Below, piece after piece: positions 36,272 to 47,914 of a DNA stretch of 64,000 bases. This DNA is from Medicago truncatula. Its lineage: Eukaryota; Streptophyta; Magnoliopsida; Fabales; Fabaceae. The notes beneath the pieces are model-generated. The model was not told the DNA's origin. It saw nothing but the letters and a program-made list of their open reading frames with translations, and ran no database searches. The first letter of the stretch is position 1; each line of letters starts with the position of its first letter. The stretch lies in NCBI RefSeq assembly GCF_003473485.1, contig NC_053046.1, positions 36,169,832 through 36,233,831 of the forward strand, given 5' to 3'. The position numbers and the translations under genes are program-made.

Positions 36272-37362
36272 ATGGTTAAAGGACGACAAGGAGAACGTAT
36301 CAGGTTTCTCTTCTGTCCCTTCGATCTATACCTTTCAACACTTTTGATTTTATTGTTTCGGTTTTACTAATCATGTTATTTTGATTTTGTGTTTTTAATC
36401 AGGCTTTATGTCAGGGGTACCGTTCTTGGTTACAAGAGGTACTTGTTTTTCTTCTCCATTTCGATTTATTTGCAGTATTTATAGGTTAATTAAATCTAAT
36501 TTGGGTTTAAGATTATATATAATTTTTTTCTTATGTTGTTTATTGGATTTTGATTTTGATCTGTTTAGCTGAACTTTATTTGTGCTAAGAAATGTTGAAT
36601 GTTGTTTTAGCTGGACTATGCTGTTCTTTGAATTTTATAGTTCATGTTAGATATTAAAGTTTTCTTAAGTACATTCAGCATCTAATTTGTGTTTTTGATA
36701 TATAAATTTAAGAGCAAAGACTCAATTTGGTCCTTCACAAATTTTGCATTATCACAGTAGGGACAATCAGTCCGCCTGTTATATGATTACTGATTTGGGT
36801 ACTATTTTTTGTATGGAGTTAAATTAACCGGCCGGAAAATAATGAAATGAGACCAAATTCGATCTTCACTCTAAATATAAATATATAATTTTTCCTCTGT
36901 CGGTGCATAATGGGTCTCCGCTTGTGTATTTTGGTTTTGATGTTGGTCTGGTTTGCTGGGGATTATTTGTGCTAAGAAATTGGTAATGCTGTTATAGGTC
37001 CAAGGTTAATCAATACCCAAACACCTCTCTTGTTCAGATCGAGGGGGTAAACACCAAGGAAGAAGTTGCATGGTATGCTGGGAAGAAATTGGCATACATT
37101 TACAAGGCTAAAGTGAAGAAGGATGGTAGCCACTATCGCTGCATTTGGGGTAAGGTTACCAGGCCTCATGGTAACAGTGGTATTGTTCGTGCAAAGTTCA
37201 AGTCTAACCTTCCACCAAAATCAATGGTAATTTTTAAAGACATATAAATGGTTTGTTTTTTTCTTTTTCACAAACTGTTTTATTGTTTCTGAAAGTTTTG
37301 GTGTTGATTTGTTTGTGCAGGGAGCCAGGGTTAGAGTATTTATGTATCCAAGCAATATATAA
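36272..37362 (+). CDS. 60S ribosomal protein eL33 (L35a), four coding exons
   Basis: Structural protein of the cytosolic large ribosomal subunit. Exons: 36272-36303, 36403-36438, 36998-37226 and 37321-37362 (TAA at 37360). The joined frame gives 112 residues, the usual plant length. It starts [20 protein letters not shown] and contains [36 protein letters not shown] and the C-terminus VFMYPSNI, all diagnostic. The start is the conserved family Met; an in-frame ATG 25 codons upstream (36197) is also open. The stop codon is one base from a GT donor (37364), so a 3'UTR intron to about 38932 follows. That spacing is under 50 nt and would not be expected to trigger nonsense-mediated decay. Expression should be controlled by the telo-box/site II cluster. 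Confidence 0.95.
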
Positions 37363-37802
37363 GGTAATTTTACCATTTTATTAATGTTTGTTAACTTTAT
37401 ATATAGATTATTGATTGCTGAATGTTGAATTAATATGCTTTTCTGAACACGTGGTTTACGATTTTTAGGGCCATTATTATGATTCAATTGTTGACAATCC
37501 AAATAATCATATTATTAATTTTGCTATGTTAGATACGTTGTACCGATTCCACTGAATCAACTTGAAGTCATAAGTTCTCCCATTTCTGTTTCTCTAGAAT
37601 TGTCTTGTGCAGTATGTTTTTTAATTATCCATGTGTGTCTTAGTTTGTTGTGCATTGTGCTATTTTCACGGTGTATATAGTGGTTGTATTAATCATAAAA
37701 TTGTTTCTTTTATTTCTTAATACCTCAACTGATTGTTTATATTATTGGCTTTCTTTGGTGAAAGCTGAAAATTAATCTTTTGATATCTTTCTGGAAAACA
37801 AA

Positions 37803-37939
37803 CTGCACACAGATCATCTTGGGAACAAGGTTTATAGTTTCTAAGATTTTATGTGTGCGGATAGTAACTATAAAGCCTTTCTGCTTGAACCTTCTCCTCC
37901 ATGTATGGAGATGTGTTCCAATAAAACTGGCTTACAAAT
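37803..37939 (+). ncRNA. Candidate H/ACA box snoRNA, copy 1
   Basis: Two hairpins, hinge and tail as in H/ACA RNAs. Hairpin 1 closes with GCACACA/TGTGTGC and has an upper stem CTTGGGAAC/GTTTCTAAG with all nine positions paired (G-T wobbles allowed). The H box ATAGTA (37861-37866, ANANNA) follows. Hairpin 2 closes with AAGCC/GGCTT, has an inner stem TTGAAC/GTTCCAA and an apical CTCCA-TGTA-TGGAG. The ACA box is at 37934-37936, three bases before the likely 3' end. Guide pocket strands in hairpin 2 would be TTTCTGC and TAAAACT; target not identified. Confidence 0.7.
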
Positions 37940-38022
37940 TTATCTAGCAAGTATTGTGTCTAAATTTTTTATTTCAATTTGATAGATAAAAATTGATCAT
38001 TTGTTACTCTGTCAAAAGAAAA

Positions 38023-38174
38023 TCGCACTTAGTTCTTCTTGGTAACATTTGTTTTAACAAAAATTGTTTCTAGGATTTTATCTGTGCGTATATCAAGTGA
38101 AAAACCATTCTGCTTGAGACGTCTCTTGTATCTATGGAGATGGAGATGTGCTCCAATGTAATTGGCTCACATTC
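38023..38174 (+). ncRNA. Candidate H/ACA box snoRNA, copy 2
   Basis: Same architecture as copy 1. The outer stem of hairpin 1 is GCAC/GTGC; its upper stem keeps pairing although bases differ (CTTGGTAACA with TGTTTCTAGG). H box ATATCA at 38090-38095. Hairpin 2 has TTGAG/CTCCAA and an outer CCA/TGG. ACA box at 38169-38171. Pocket strands ATTCTGC and TGTAAT differ from copy 1 mainly on the 3' side. Confidence 0.68.
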
Positions 38175-38283
38175 TTATTTGGTTCTGCTTGAGCCTTTAA
38201 CCTTATATTGTCTGTTTTCTCTCCTTATTTCTGTTTTATAAAAATCAAAACTGATTGTTTGATCTCTTTCTGGAGATCCAATA

Positions 38284-38427
38284 CTGCACTTAGTTCTTCT
38301 TGGTAACATTGTTTAACAAAAATTGTTTCCAGGATTTTATCTGTGCATATAGCAAGTGTAAAACCTCTCTGCTTGAGGCTTCTCTTTTATTCATGGAGAT
38401 GTTCTCCAATGTGACTGGCTTACATTC
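38284..38427 (+). ncRNA. Candidate H/ACA box snoRNA, copy 3
   Basis: Closest to copy 2. Hairpin 1 closes GCAC/GTGC and its upper stem is CTTGGTAACA/TGTTTCCAGG. H box ATAGCA at 38349-38354. Hairpin 2 has TTGAG/CTCCAA. ACA box at 38422-38424 in GGCTTACA. The outer stem of hairpin 2 is weaker than in copy 1 (AACC against GGCTT), so this copy could be less stable. Confidence 0.65.
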
Positions 38428-39109
38428 CTGAAAAATTAATTTATAATGTTATGTAAAAGCTCTGCTTACTTCTTTTGCACATAGAAAGATAGAGGGTGTG
38501 ATTGGTTTTTGTTTTCACACCTCATTTGGTAAATTGGTTTGCTTAATCTTGTTATTTGCTTGTTGGTTTTTTAATTAAAGTATATATTGATTCCTTACAT
38601 TGAGATTATAGGTTTTAGATCATTTCTTGTTAGTTGGTGCCTGTTCTACATTTCTGTATAGTAGTATCTGTTCTTTCATGGGAGCATCTTAACTTAAGAC
38701 TAATTGAGGTTATTCCACACGCTAACTAGCAAAGTGAATTATTTCTTTGATGTACCAATTTATTATCATTAGGGCACTTTATAATAACTGAGAATGTTAA
38801 TGCTATCATCCTCTTATTTTAGAAATTGCATGCTTAATCTTTGCATTTTGGTACAATGCCCTTGAATCATTTTCTTAATCAATTAACCTTGAAGTTGTTT
38901 GCCTAATCTTTGCATTTTGGTTGTCTTTGCAGATTTTCAGCGGTACCTACAGCCAGCAGTTGGATAGGTCATTGAAGTTTTTATTCATCCTGTTTTGGTT
39001 GTCTTTGCATTTTGGTTGTCTTTGCATTTTGGTATTTTTTTTTGTATCTCTGAACAGAATTTCCTTTTTCTAGGATGTTGAATTCGAATGTTTTTATTCG
39101 TGTTTTGTT

Positions 39110-42100
39110 GAGTACTAATCTCATTTGCACTGTTTTGTTTTTGTTTAGTCCTTATCTCGAATGGAGTCCCTCTTAATTTGGTTCTTGTGTTTACGTAAAA
39201 TTAGATTAAAACAAATAACTATTGAAATCCAATTCCCTAAAATTACTTAACTAAGTAATTTTCAAGGTTAATCCTCATTATTTATGCATATTATTTGCGA
39301 ACCTGCCCCACTCAGGTGAAATTAAATCAGTCCCATTACATATACGTGTGTGCGTGTTATGATGCAATCATGATTCATGATGAATCTTTTTGCTATAACT
39401 AGCAATTTCCTTTATTTAAAGATGTGAATGTATTTTCTTAGATTTCTCGAGGCCTCGTTGGAAGAAAATTATAGGTGTCATGAGTGTGATTAGTGATCCC
39501 TTAAGACTATTTTCTCTTTGGAAAAATTAAATAAATTTACTTGTTTTTAAAATTTAGAAACTAGCTATTTAACTAACATCTATAGATATCGTTCATGAAT
39601 AATGCGCATAACCCAATATCGTTCATGAATAATACGCATAACTCAATTTATGAAAACATATCAGCTTTAGATCCGCATTTGTAACGTTACCCAACCAAAA
39701 AAAGTAATCTTTAATCAAATGATGACACTCCAATGTCCCATGAACTTTATGTGAATGATAAGAAATGGAAATATTTTGGGTTGACAATTTTTTTGGACTT
39801 CATGACCAAATCAAATTGTGCATGCATGTTCGCAATAACTTACAATTTATGCAACCTTTTTTGACATGTTCGCAACCCTCAACTTTTTATTTTTCATTTT
39901 TTAGGTAGATGATATATTTTCCAATTTAACATGGATAAGGTGGAGTAATATAACTTATTTAGAGATTCCGTTTGATATGATATAATATTGGGTTATGCGT
40001 GATTGGAGATGCAATAGTATTGTATATACCCTCTAATTAGCAGATGTTCCATATTAAGAACAATAGTAAAAGTTTCACATCAAAATGAAATGAAAAATAT
40101 TAGTCAAAAATTCCTTTAGTTAAATAGTTAATAGTCTCTCTTAACGTTTTTTCCCCGTAAAATCTAAATTTATGTCTTATATGCATTCATAGGAGTTTCA
40201 CTTAGAAGAGTTCTCCCAACTAAATAGAATAATCTATTGTTAGTAAACCCAACATTAACCCTTTTTTAATGACAACTATTAGGAACTAATTGTTAGATTA
40301 ATATATTTACGTAACTAATTGTTAGATTAATATTTTTACTCTATTGTTTGAGTTTGAACTCTAACTCCTTAAATTTTAACTCAAATCAATTGAGTTATCA
40401 AATTCCCACCTAACATTAACACCTTGTTATTGCATTTCGAGAATCAAATGAGGTGGAAAAAAGAAATTAAAGGATATGCCTAACTTGGAGACAGCAAAGT
40501 TACAAAGTCAAGATTAACCCGAAGTTTAATTTGTTAGGCAAGATAAAGTCAAGAACGGTAAGGTAAACACACATTCACATATTAGGAATTTTTTGGTACT
40601 AGGGAGACGCCAGCAAATAATTTTTTTTTTCTCTCCAAAATAAATGAGCACATAACCAAAGAAATTTGTAGACAATATATACTCCTTTGGCTTCGAGATC
40701 GAGATATCATTAGCCGAAGAAGACCCTGGCCAATCCACGTGGCCTGCTTGACGAACGTCAGCGACGGAGACATCGTAAATTGGCCTGCGGGCATCGCGAT
40801 AAGTCCTCTGTCCTACTACAGGTGCTGCGACAACCTTTACCAAGTCTTAGCGATTGTCGACCACCAGATCCGCTGGTCTGCAATATTCACCCTAGCCCAC
40901 AGGCACACGTCCTAGCCCACAAGCACGTAGGTTCCTAAATTTTACCTTTGAAGTCAAATGACACTCTATAGTTAAACTTTTTATATGAAAAATGAAAAAA
41001 CGGTTATGAAAATTGTTTTTTCTTGATTGTCTTTTAAAAGTTGTGGATAATTTACTCAACATCACCAACAAAAAAAAAAGATGTTGAGCAAATTAGCTCA
41101 ACATTATTTCAAAGATAATTTGTACCTCGCGGTCCTCGTTCGTAGAAAAATTCATCATACTTTTACACGTGATACCTTAACGTTTCAACTAGCTCACGTT
41201 TTCCCTTTCTTTTTCTCAGGCAAACCAGCTCACATGTTACGACTACTACTTTTCTTTTAAAGAATGTTACTAACACTATTAAATATTGATATTATGCTAC
41301 TAATTCATTCATCCCATAATAACTAAATTTGTTTATTGTACAATTATTAAGAAAAAGTGTATAAGTGAAAGAGAAAGAAAAATAATTTTAAGTAGTTTTT
41401 TTTTTTTTTGCAAATGACTCGGTCATCTTAAAATAAAAAAAATATTAAATATTGACATTATTTATAGTTTGACATATCAATCACGAAGGTTAAGTGCAAA
41501 GTGAGCACTTGGTCTCAATTTCCATGTGATGTTAATGCAAATTAAAGAAGCAATGTGATTCTCAACGCTAAGTCCTTGTCCAGAATAACTTATAGCTGTC
41601 TGCAATGCATATCACGTCCAAATAGAAAGAATTCATCCCTACACATGCATATATTTGGACGTGACGTCTATTTTTGGTTCAAGTAAAAAAATTAACTCAT
41701 TATTATTAACAAAATTTAGAGTACAATGATTCAAAAAAATAAATAATTTAGAGTACAATTGGATGAAAAATGAAGGTTATTAATTATTACAAGGAACACG
41801 TGTGATAGACACATTTTCTATGGCATGAGTGTTACCATTAACTTGTCGTCTAAAAAATTGTTGTAGCCAAATAAAATGGTTCTCCAATCTTCTAATATAA
41901 TCTTATTCAGTTCTATTAATATTGACAATTAGCATATCACCTGCAACTTATTTTCAATTTAGTTTAAATATGACGTCTAAAAAGCCCTATTGCAATAATC
42001 TATTGTAGCACATGGAGTAGATCATAATACTTTGTTTGTGAGTTTGGATTTGAAAGGGAGAGGAGAGATGTTGACTTATTTTTTATTTTTATTTTTTAAA

Positions 42101-42540
42101 ATTAAATACACTACTAAAAACACTCTATTTTAAACATCCTCTCTAATATTCACTTTTTTATTGAGCAAGATCAATGTAAAGTTTACACATTAAAAATATA
42201 ACTCACGTAAAATGGTAAAATCGACATTGATTTCACTCAATGACCTAATAAAAGAGTGAATGTTAAAGAGTGTGTTCAAAATAGAGTGTTTCTTCATTTT
42301 ATAATAATTTATCATATTGCTATTTTTTTTTTAAATATCATGTAAATTTAGCTCTTCTAAAATATAACTAAAAAACAAGTGATACTGCACAGACGTATGA
42401 GTTAAAATCCTCAAATAAGTTTTCTTTTTGTTGGTGAAATCAGTTATTCAGATATTCTATTTGATCATTATTATAAACCAATATTTATTTTCAAGTTTAC
42501 TAAATATATTTGATATATAAGTTATTGCCGTCGATATTGT
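39110..42540. other. Gene-free stretch with a GC-rich island
   Basis: AT-rich intergenic DNA. The exception is about 40680-40930, clearly GC-richer, with a minus-strand frame of 105 codons (40526-40843; contains DARRPIYDVSVADVRQAG) that I cannot assign; it may be a retrotransposon gag or leader fragment. Short direct repeats at 39590-39650 (ATATCGTTCATGAATAATGCG, imperfect). No gene supported. Confidence 0.5.
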
Positions 42541-42544
42541 CGTC

Positions 42545-42930
42545 GGTCGCTCAAAGTCATTATTATCAGTTCAGTCATATTGGTGGGGGTGGCTTTGTCT
42601 CGTCGGTCTATCATACAGGTCACTTGGTTTGCAACAATGTGGAAAATATGGAACAAAATCAAGTCACTAACTTACAAGTGGTTGAAGGGGGAAACACGTC
42701 AGTCTTCCTCTCAATTATCATGGTTGGTGGCTAGGTCTGTTTTCTATTCTCGGAGTAGACTAATTGTCTTTATTTCTTTCTTCGCTGCTAGGTGGTTGGC
42801 TTTTGCCTTGTAAATATTGTGACGAATTCTGTTTGTATTTTGTTGTTTCTTCTTTAGCACAACTTATGCTAGGAAGACCATTTTTGTTGTGGTAATATAT
42901 TGCATTTTAGTCTCTGAAAAAAAAAATATT
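42545..42930 (+). pseudogene. LINE 3' relic with poly(A) tail
   Basis: The plus-strand frame at 42580-42813 reads WFATMWKIWNKIKSLTYKWLKG, resembling the extreme C-terminus of plant LINE polyproteins (W-x-x-W-K-x-R/N..., then ..WLK). It is followed by a TTTGTATTTTGTTG-type 3'UTR and, after TTTTAGTCTCTG, an A-run at about 42919. Frameshifted and 5'-truncated. Confidence 0.5.
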
Positions 42931-44526
42931 TGATATATAATATCAAATACATAAGTAAGATTATTCAATAAATATAAAAAAAAAGTAATTTTAAAATTTA
43001 TTAAATAATTGATATATTTTTCAAGTAGTATATAATATCCTCTCAAAAAAAAAATAGTATATAATATCAAATACATAAGTTATTCAATAAATATATATAA
43101 AAAAAAAAATGAATGTTTGTTATATAAGTAATTCGATTACTGGTCAAAATGGTTTGGCAGCATCCAATAAAAGTTCAAAACAAACTTGGTTGGGGACCCA
43201 TATCATAGTTTCAAAATCAGCATTTTATGCATGAAAATAATTTTATTTTCTACCCTGACTAACAGGTTGCTATATTAGCACTAATTGCGCTACCCGGACC
43301 CGTTTAATTTGTTTGTAGAAAAACAAACAAGGCGGCGTTTGGACCGGCTTTACCATCCCAATCCCAATTCCTCCTGTCCTCTCCTTGCGCCAAATGGGAT
43401 TCCCTTCTTTGTTTGCTTACCAAATTTCTAATTTGGAATTCCATTCGTATTTTTTTTTTTCTCACTCATCTCATCCTCACACTTCAAATTATAACTTTTT
43501 ATTCGCAATCCAATCAGCTTAGCTCAGTTTCTAATGATATTACATTTTATATGCAGGGGTTGGGGTTCGAACCCCGATACTCAATTTCTTCACAATTAAA
43601 AGCTCTAACCACTATATTATTTGACAAAAACTTAAAACAGATTTTTCTATGATGCGTGAATTTGCATATATTGAAACATGTATATTTTACATTAAATATT
43701 ACATCTGTTCAAAAATATATGTTACTTTAAAATTTTCACCAAAATTAGGATTTTTCATTGCAATTTTACTTAAAAAATTTGACTCATATTCTAAATTTTG
43801 TTTGCACATTTTGGGTCATTATGAACAATTCACTGCTTGCGATTTCATTATAAATTCATCTTCCTAAATTGTATTATTTTCTGTTCATATTTTTTTCCTT
43901 TGCTATTTAAAAGTTGTTTTAATCTAGTCTTTTTCCAGCAAGATTCAAGATATTCATCTTTCCTATATCATTAAAATTTCTTATTATTTTGAATATATCT
44001 TATAATTTCTTCTATGTATTATGCATTTAAAATTTTATATATTTGTTAATAAATCATACTTTTGACTCAGTCTAGCCTTCTCAAAAGAAAAAAACTCGAT
44101 ATAGCTAAACTTAATTCATGGTTTTTTTGTTGACAAAATACGTATACTACAGTTGAATCTTTTATATTTTTTCCCACCTAATATATGCGTATTTGTTGTT
44201 TTTTGATTCCGTGTATCTTCCCTTTGGTGACACCTTCAACATTTTATATTTGACATCTCAAATAAAAACACTTAAAATTAAAACGAGTAAGAAAATAAAA
44301 GAAAGTGCAAGGAAATGGATCTCAACTAAGTCGAAGTCCCCGTTTGTATACGCGTTCCCGTTTACCTTTCCTTCACTCATACAATACAATACTAATTACA
44401 CCGATTTTGTCTTTTATACGCTTTTAAAACACACTTTCTTCTCCCTTAATTCCTTCCTTCTATTCTAACAAACCAATTCCTCTTCACAGATCCATCCATG
44501 AACAAAACCCAATAATTCCCAAAACC
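42931..44526. other. Intergenic flank upstream of the UDP-sugar transporter
   Basis: No gene. AT-rich with poly(A)-type simple sequence. Contains one antisense SINE head (about 43545-43620). The last ~200 bp should hold the 5'UTR of the transporter; no clear TATA context could be chosen. Confidence 0.5.
43545..43620 (-). mobile_element. Antisense tRNA-derived SINE head
   Basis: The minus strand shows an A-box-like TAGTGGTTAGAGC and a perfect B-box GGGTTCGAACCCC in tRNA spacing. No acceptor-stem pairing, so not a tRNA gene. Ends and target-site duplication not found, so the borders are approximate. Confidence 0.5.
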
Positions 44527-47500
44527 ATGAAAGAATCAAGCAAAACCTTCACAATAACATTAATCTCAGCATGGTACTCATCCAACATAGGAGTTCTACT
44601 CCTAAACAAATACCTTCTCTCAAACTACGGTTTCAAATACCCAATTTTCCTCACCATGTGTCACATGACAGCATGTTCCTTATTCAGCTACGTTGCAATC
44701 GCGTGGTTCAAAATGGTTCCAATGCAATTCATGCGTTCTCGTCTTCAATTCTTTAAGATCGCTACTTTGAGTTTTATTTTCTGTGTTTCCGTCGTTTTTG
44801 GTAATGTTTCGTTACGGTATCTTCCTGTGTCGTTTAATCAAGCTATCGGTGCTACTACGCCGTTTTTTACTGCGGTTTTTGCTTATGCTATGACGCTCAA
44901 AAGAGAGGCTTGGCTTACTTATCTTGCTCTTGTTCCTGTTGTTACTGGTGTTATCATTGCTAGTGGGGTAAATCTCTATCTTTTAACTGCATGTGTAAAA
45001 CTTTTATGCACATACATACATAATAATCACTTTGGTTTCGTGTTTGATTGAAATGTGTCGGTGATCACATATTGTCGGTGGTGAAACTTTATAAATTGCA
45101 TTTTGGGGTATGGGAAATGTTTTTGGATTAGCTTTTGTAGTTTTTTATTGTTTGGTAAGTCCCCTTGCTTATGAAAATCAAATTTATAGTATCAAAGTTA
45201 TCAAGTAAGCAAAAATCCTTTTAAAAAAAAATGTAAGTAAAAATCAAAAGGTATTTATTCCAAATTTGAGTTGAATTTGTTTTGACTTCTACTTGTATTT
45301 AAGACGGTAGAGAGTATATTCTAGAACAGTTTTGGAATGATTCTGTTAGTGCATTAATCACAACAAATGAAATGGAGTACTATATATATATATATATATA
45401 TTTTTGTCTTAATCCGTAGAGGGCCCTTGTAATTCAGAAACAATTGTGTAATTTACAAATGAGAGCGGACCTCGGATCTGAGGTGAGAGAAAAATAACAT
45501 AAAAGTCGGAAATAGTCTAGCACGGATATAGACACGGACACCATACACGATATGAACACCGACACGCCGAAACCACTAATAATTTGAGAAAATCACATAA
45601 TTTAGTGTAATTATATGGGATAGTGTCGTGTCAGTATTGGGCACGTGTCCAACATCGGGACACGCCTAATCCGAGGAGTGTCCGTGCTTCATAGTCTACA
45701 TGTATACGGGGTGGATTTTGTGTAAAGAAAAAAACCATTTCTCAATTAAAGAATTCTGGTCAATGACTATTCCGGTATGAAACTGAACTTGGGGTGCTCT
45801 TGATCGATTTGAGTGCTCATTAACCACTTGAGGTTGACCATGTTATTTATGTTTTTGGGATTTTGGTAGTCAGAAGCTAGATCAAGGTTTTAAATAGAAG
45901 TCGCGGTTGTGCTGTGATCCTTCAAAGTGCGGAGAACCGCAGTGCTTGCTGCATATCTGTCCTTAACCTTAGTTGCAGAGGTATAAAAACCTCATATTGT
46001 GCCCAAATCGCGATCTTGGAGTTTGTTTTTAAAGCTGGGAGCTAGACTCCAGTTAAAAGGGAAACATTTGAATCAAATTAAAGAAAATTATGGTCCTTGC
46101 CACTTATCATAAGTCATTACTATCTTGAAATTTTTATTGCTTGTGCCAATTCTAACTATTGGTAATTTAGCAACCATACAGATCTAGTTCAATTATTTTT
46201 ATGAGCAATGGAGTGGCATGTGAAAGATTGATCTATTACTTCCATTGTGTACATAAGAATGTCTACTTTTATAATCGGTGAAATATCTGATTTAAGTTTG
46301 TCTTAGGATCTGAGCTAACCTTGATTTATATGATGTCTGATGCCATATGAAATGAAACACTATTCACTTTGCAGTTACTAATAGGTGTAAGAAATGACCA
46401 AATCTTTATCAATAGGAACTTCATATGTTCATATTGTGTGGTGTTCTCTGTTTTTGGTGGAATTATTTCGTGTTTTGATTATGGATTTTTTTAAACCAAA
46501 CTAGGAAAATAAGAATCTTTATGGCTTCTGATGCATTTGCTATTCTTTTCTTTCATTGCTTACAGGGTGAACCAAGTTTCCATTTGTTTGGGTTCATAAT
46601 ATGTGTTGCAGCTACAGCGGCACGAGCCCTAAAAACAGTGTTACAAGGAATTTTGCTTTCATCTGAAGGGTATGTATGAGTAACATGATATTACCTCATT
46701 AATTTGTTTTCTTCTGTTGTCAAGTTATATAATAAATGGGTATTGACATCCTTGTTGTGTCTTAGGGAGAAGCTGAATTCTATGAACCTTCTACTTTACA
46801 TGGCTCCAATGGCTGTTGTTTTCCTTCTTCCTGCTACACTCTATATGGAAGAAAATGTGGTAGGCATCACGTTGGCTCTTGCCAGAGATGATATGAAGAT
46901 CATTTGGTACCTGCTGTTCAATTCCGCACTTGCATATTTTGTCAATCTGACCAATTTTTTGGTCACAAAACATACCAGCGCTCTCACCCTTCAGGTATGC
47001 CTCCCTTTTCATACAGTCGTGCAACTTTTTGCTAAATTTATATATTTACTCAAACAAACATGCCTGCCTGCTGTCTTTTTAGTTGGAACCTAACTTTTTT
47101 TTCCATTGTTATAAACAAGTTTCTTAAAATTCATGACTAGTTATAAACAAGTTTCTTAAAATTCATGACTGAATTGATTTTCAGTTTCTATTTCATAATT
47201 AATTCAAGCCTCTTGGAAAAGACTAAAGAGGTTAAGGGAATGCTGCTTATATTTCCCCTAAAGCCAGTAGTAGTAGGGCAGTATATTCAAATACTTGTAT
47301 TGCTAGACATCACAAGAACCTAAAGCTAAGGATGTCATTTGTTTTTACTAAAATTTTGTCTGTAATTGCAATTATCGGACGTAGAGTTGCTATCAGTATT
47401 CTTTGTTCCATGACATTTCAGGTTTTACTGATTCAGATCATTAGATTTCTTTGGCCAAAAGCCGGCTGCTGCAATTTTTTTTTGCTAAATTGCTTAGTAG

Positions 47501-47914
47501 ATATACAATTGTTGTAAAATTTGTAGGGTTTGAGGTTATAGTAACAAATAAAAATGTAAATATTTTTTTTTAGGATTTTTTTCTCTTTTAAAGTTTTATT
47601 TTCCTACACCTATTCTAGATCAGGAAAAGTTCAATGAGTAATGATTCAAATAAGGATGAATGAGTAGATATATTGGATTCAAGATGTGCAATTATCATGT
47701 AGTCTAGTATTTGATATATTTGCTTAAAATGATGTTTAACTACTAATCCAAGAGTTTGTTCATATAGGTACTTGGGAATGCTAAAGGGGCTGTAGCAGTT
47801 GTAGTTTCAATTCTAATATTTAGAAACCCAGTTTCAGTCACTGGAATGATGGGTTATTCACTCACAGTCCTTGGAGTTGTACTTTACAGTGAAGCCAAAA
47901 AGAGAAGCAAGTGA
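44527..47914 (+). CDS. UDP-sugar transporter (UUAT / TPT-NST family), four exons
   Basis: Golgi/ER nucleotide-sugar antiporter. The closest Arabidopsis relatives by remembered motifs are the UDP-uronic acid/UDP-xylose group (At5g04160, At3g11320, At5g05820), which feed pectin and xylan synthesis. Exons: 44527-44967, 46566-46669, 46766-46994 and 47768-47914 (TGA); all GT/AG, frame continuous, 306 residues. N-terminus [40 protein letters not shown], then [90 protein letters not shown] and a basic C-terminus EAKKRSK. About ten membrane segments. The start is the first ATG and matches family length. Confidence 0.93.
45515..45705. repeat. 'ACACGGACACC' repeat in transporter intron 1
   Basis: AGCACGGATATAGACACGGACACC at the left is imperfectly mirrored by GAGTGTCCGTGCTTCATAG at the right, around an AT-rich centre. 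It resembles a dispersed legume repeat. It lies well inside the 1.6-kb intron. Confidence 0.5.

Larger units (their letters stand above)
37364..38932 (+). other. Predicted 3'UTR intron of the eL33 gene
   Basis: Donor TAAG|GTAATT at 37364 and acceptor TTGTCTTTGCAG|ATTTTC at 38931-38932 bound a 1.57-kb non-coding stretch. It contains three tandem copies of a structured segment annotated as H/ACA snoRNAs. The splice pair is inferred from sequence only. Confidence 0.6.

Noticed and set aside
38021-38171. Guide target for the snoRNAs in 5.8S rRNA
   Set aside because: The 5' pocket of copy 2 (ATTCTGC) is complementary to a GCAGAAU stretch I recall in plant 5.8S rRNA, but the 3' pocket does not match the adjoining bases, so no target is claimed.
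43545-43620. tRNA gene on the minus strand
   Set aside because: B-box is perfect but there is no acceptor stem or anticodon arm.
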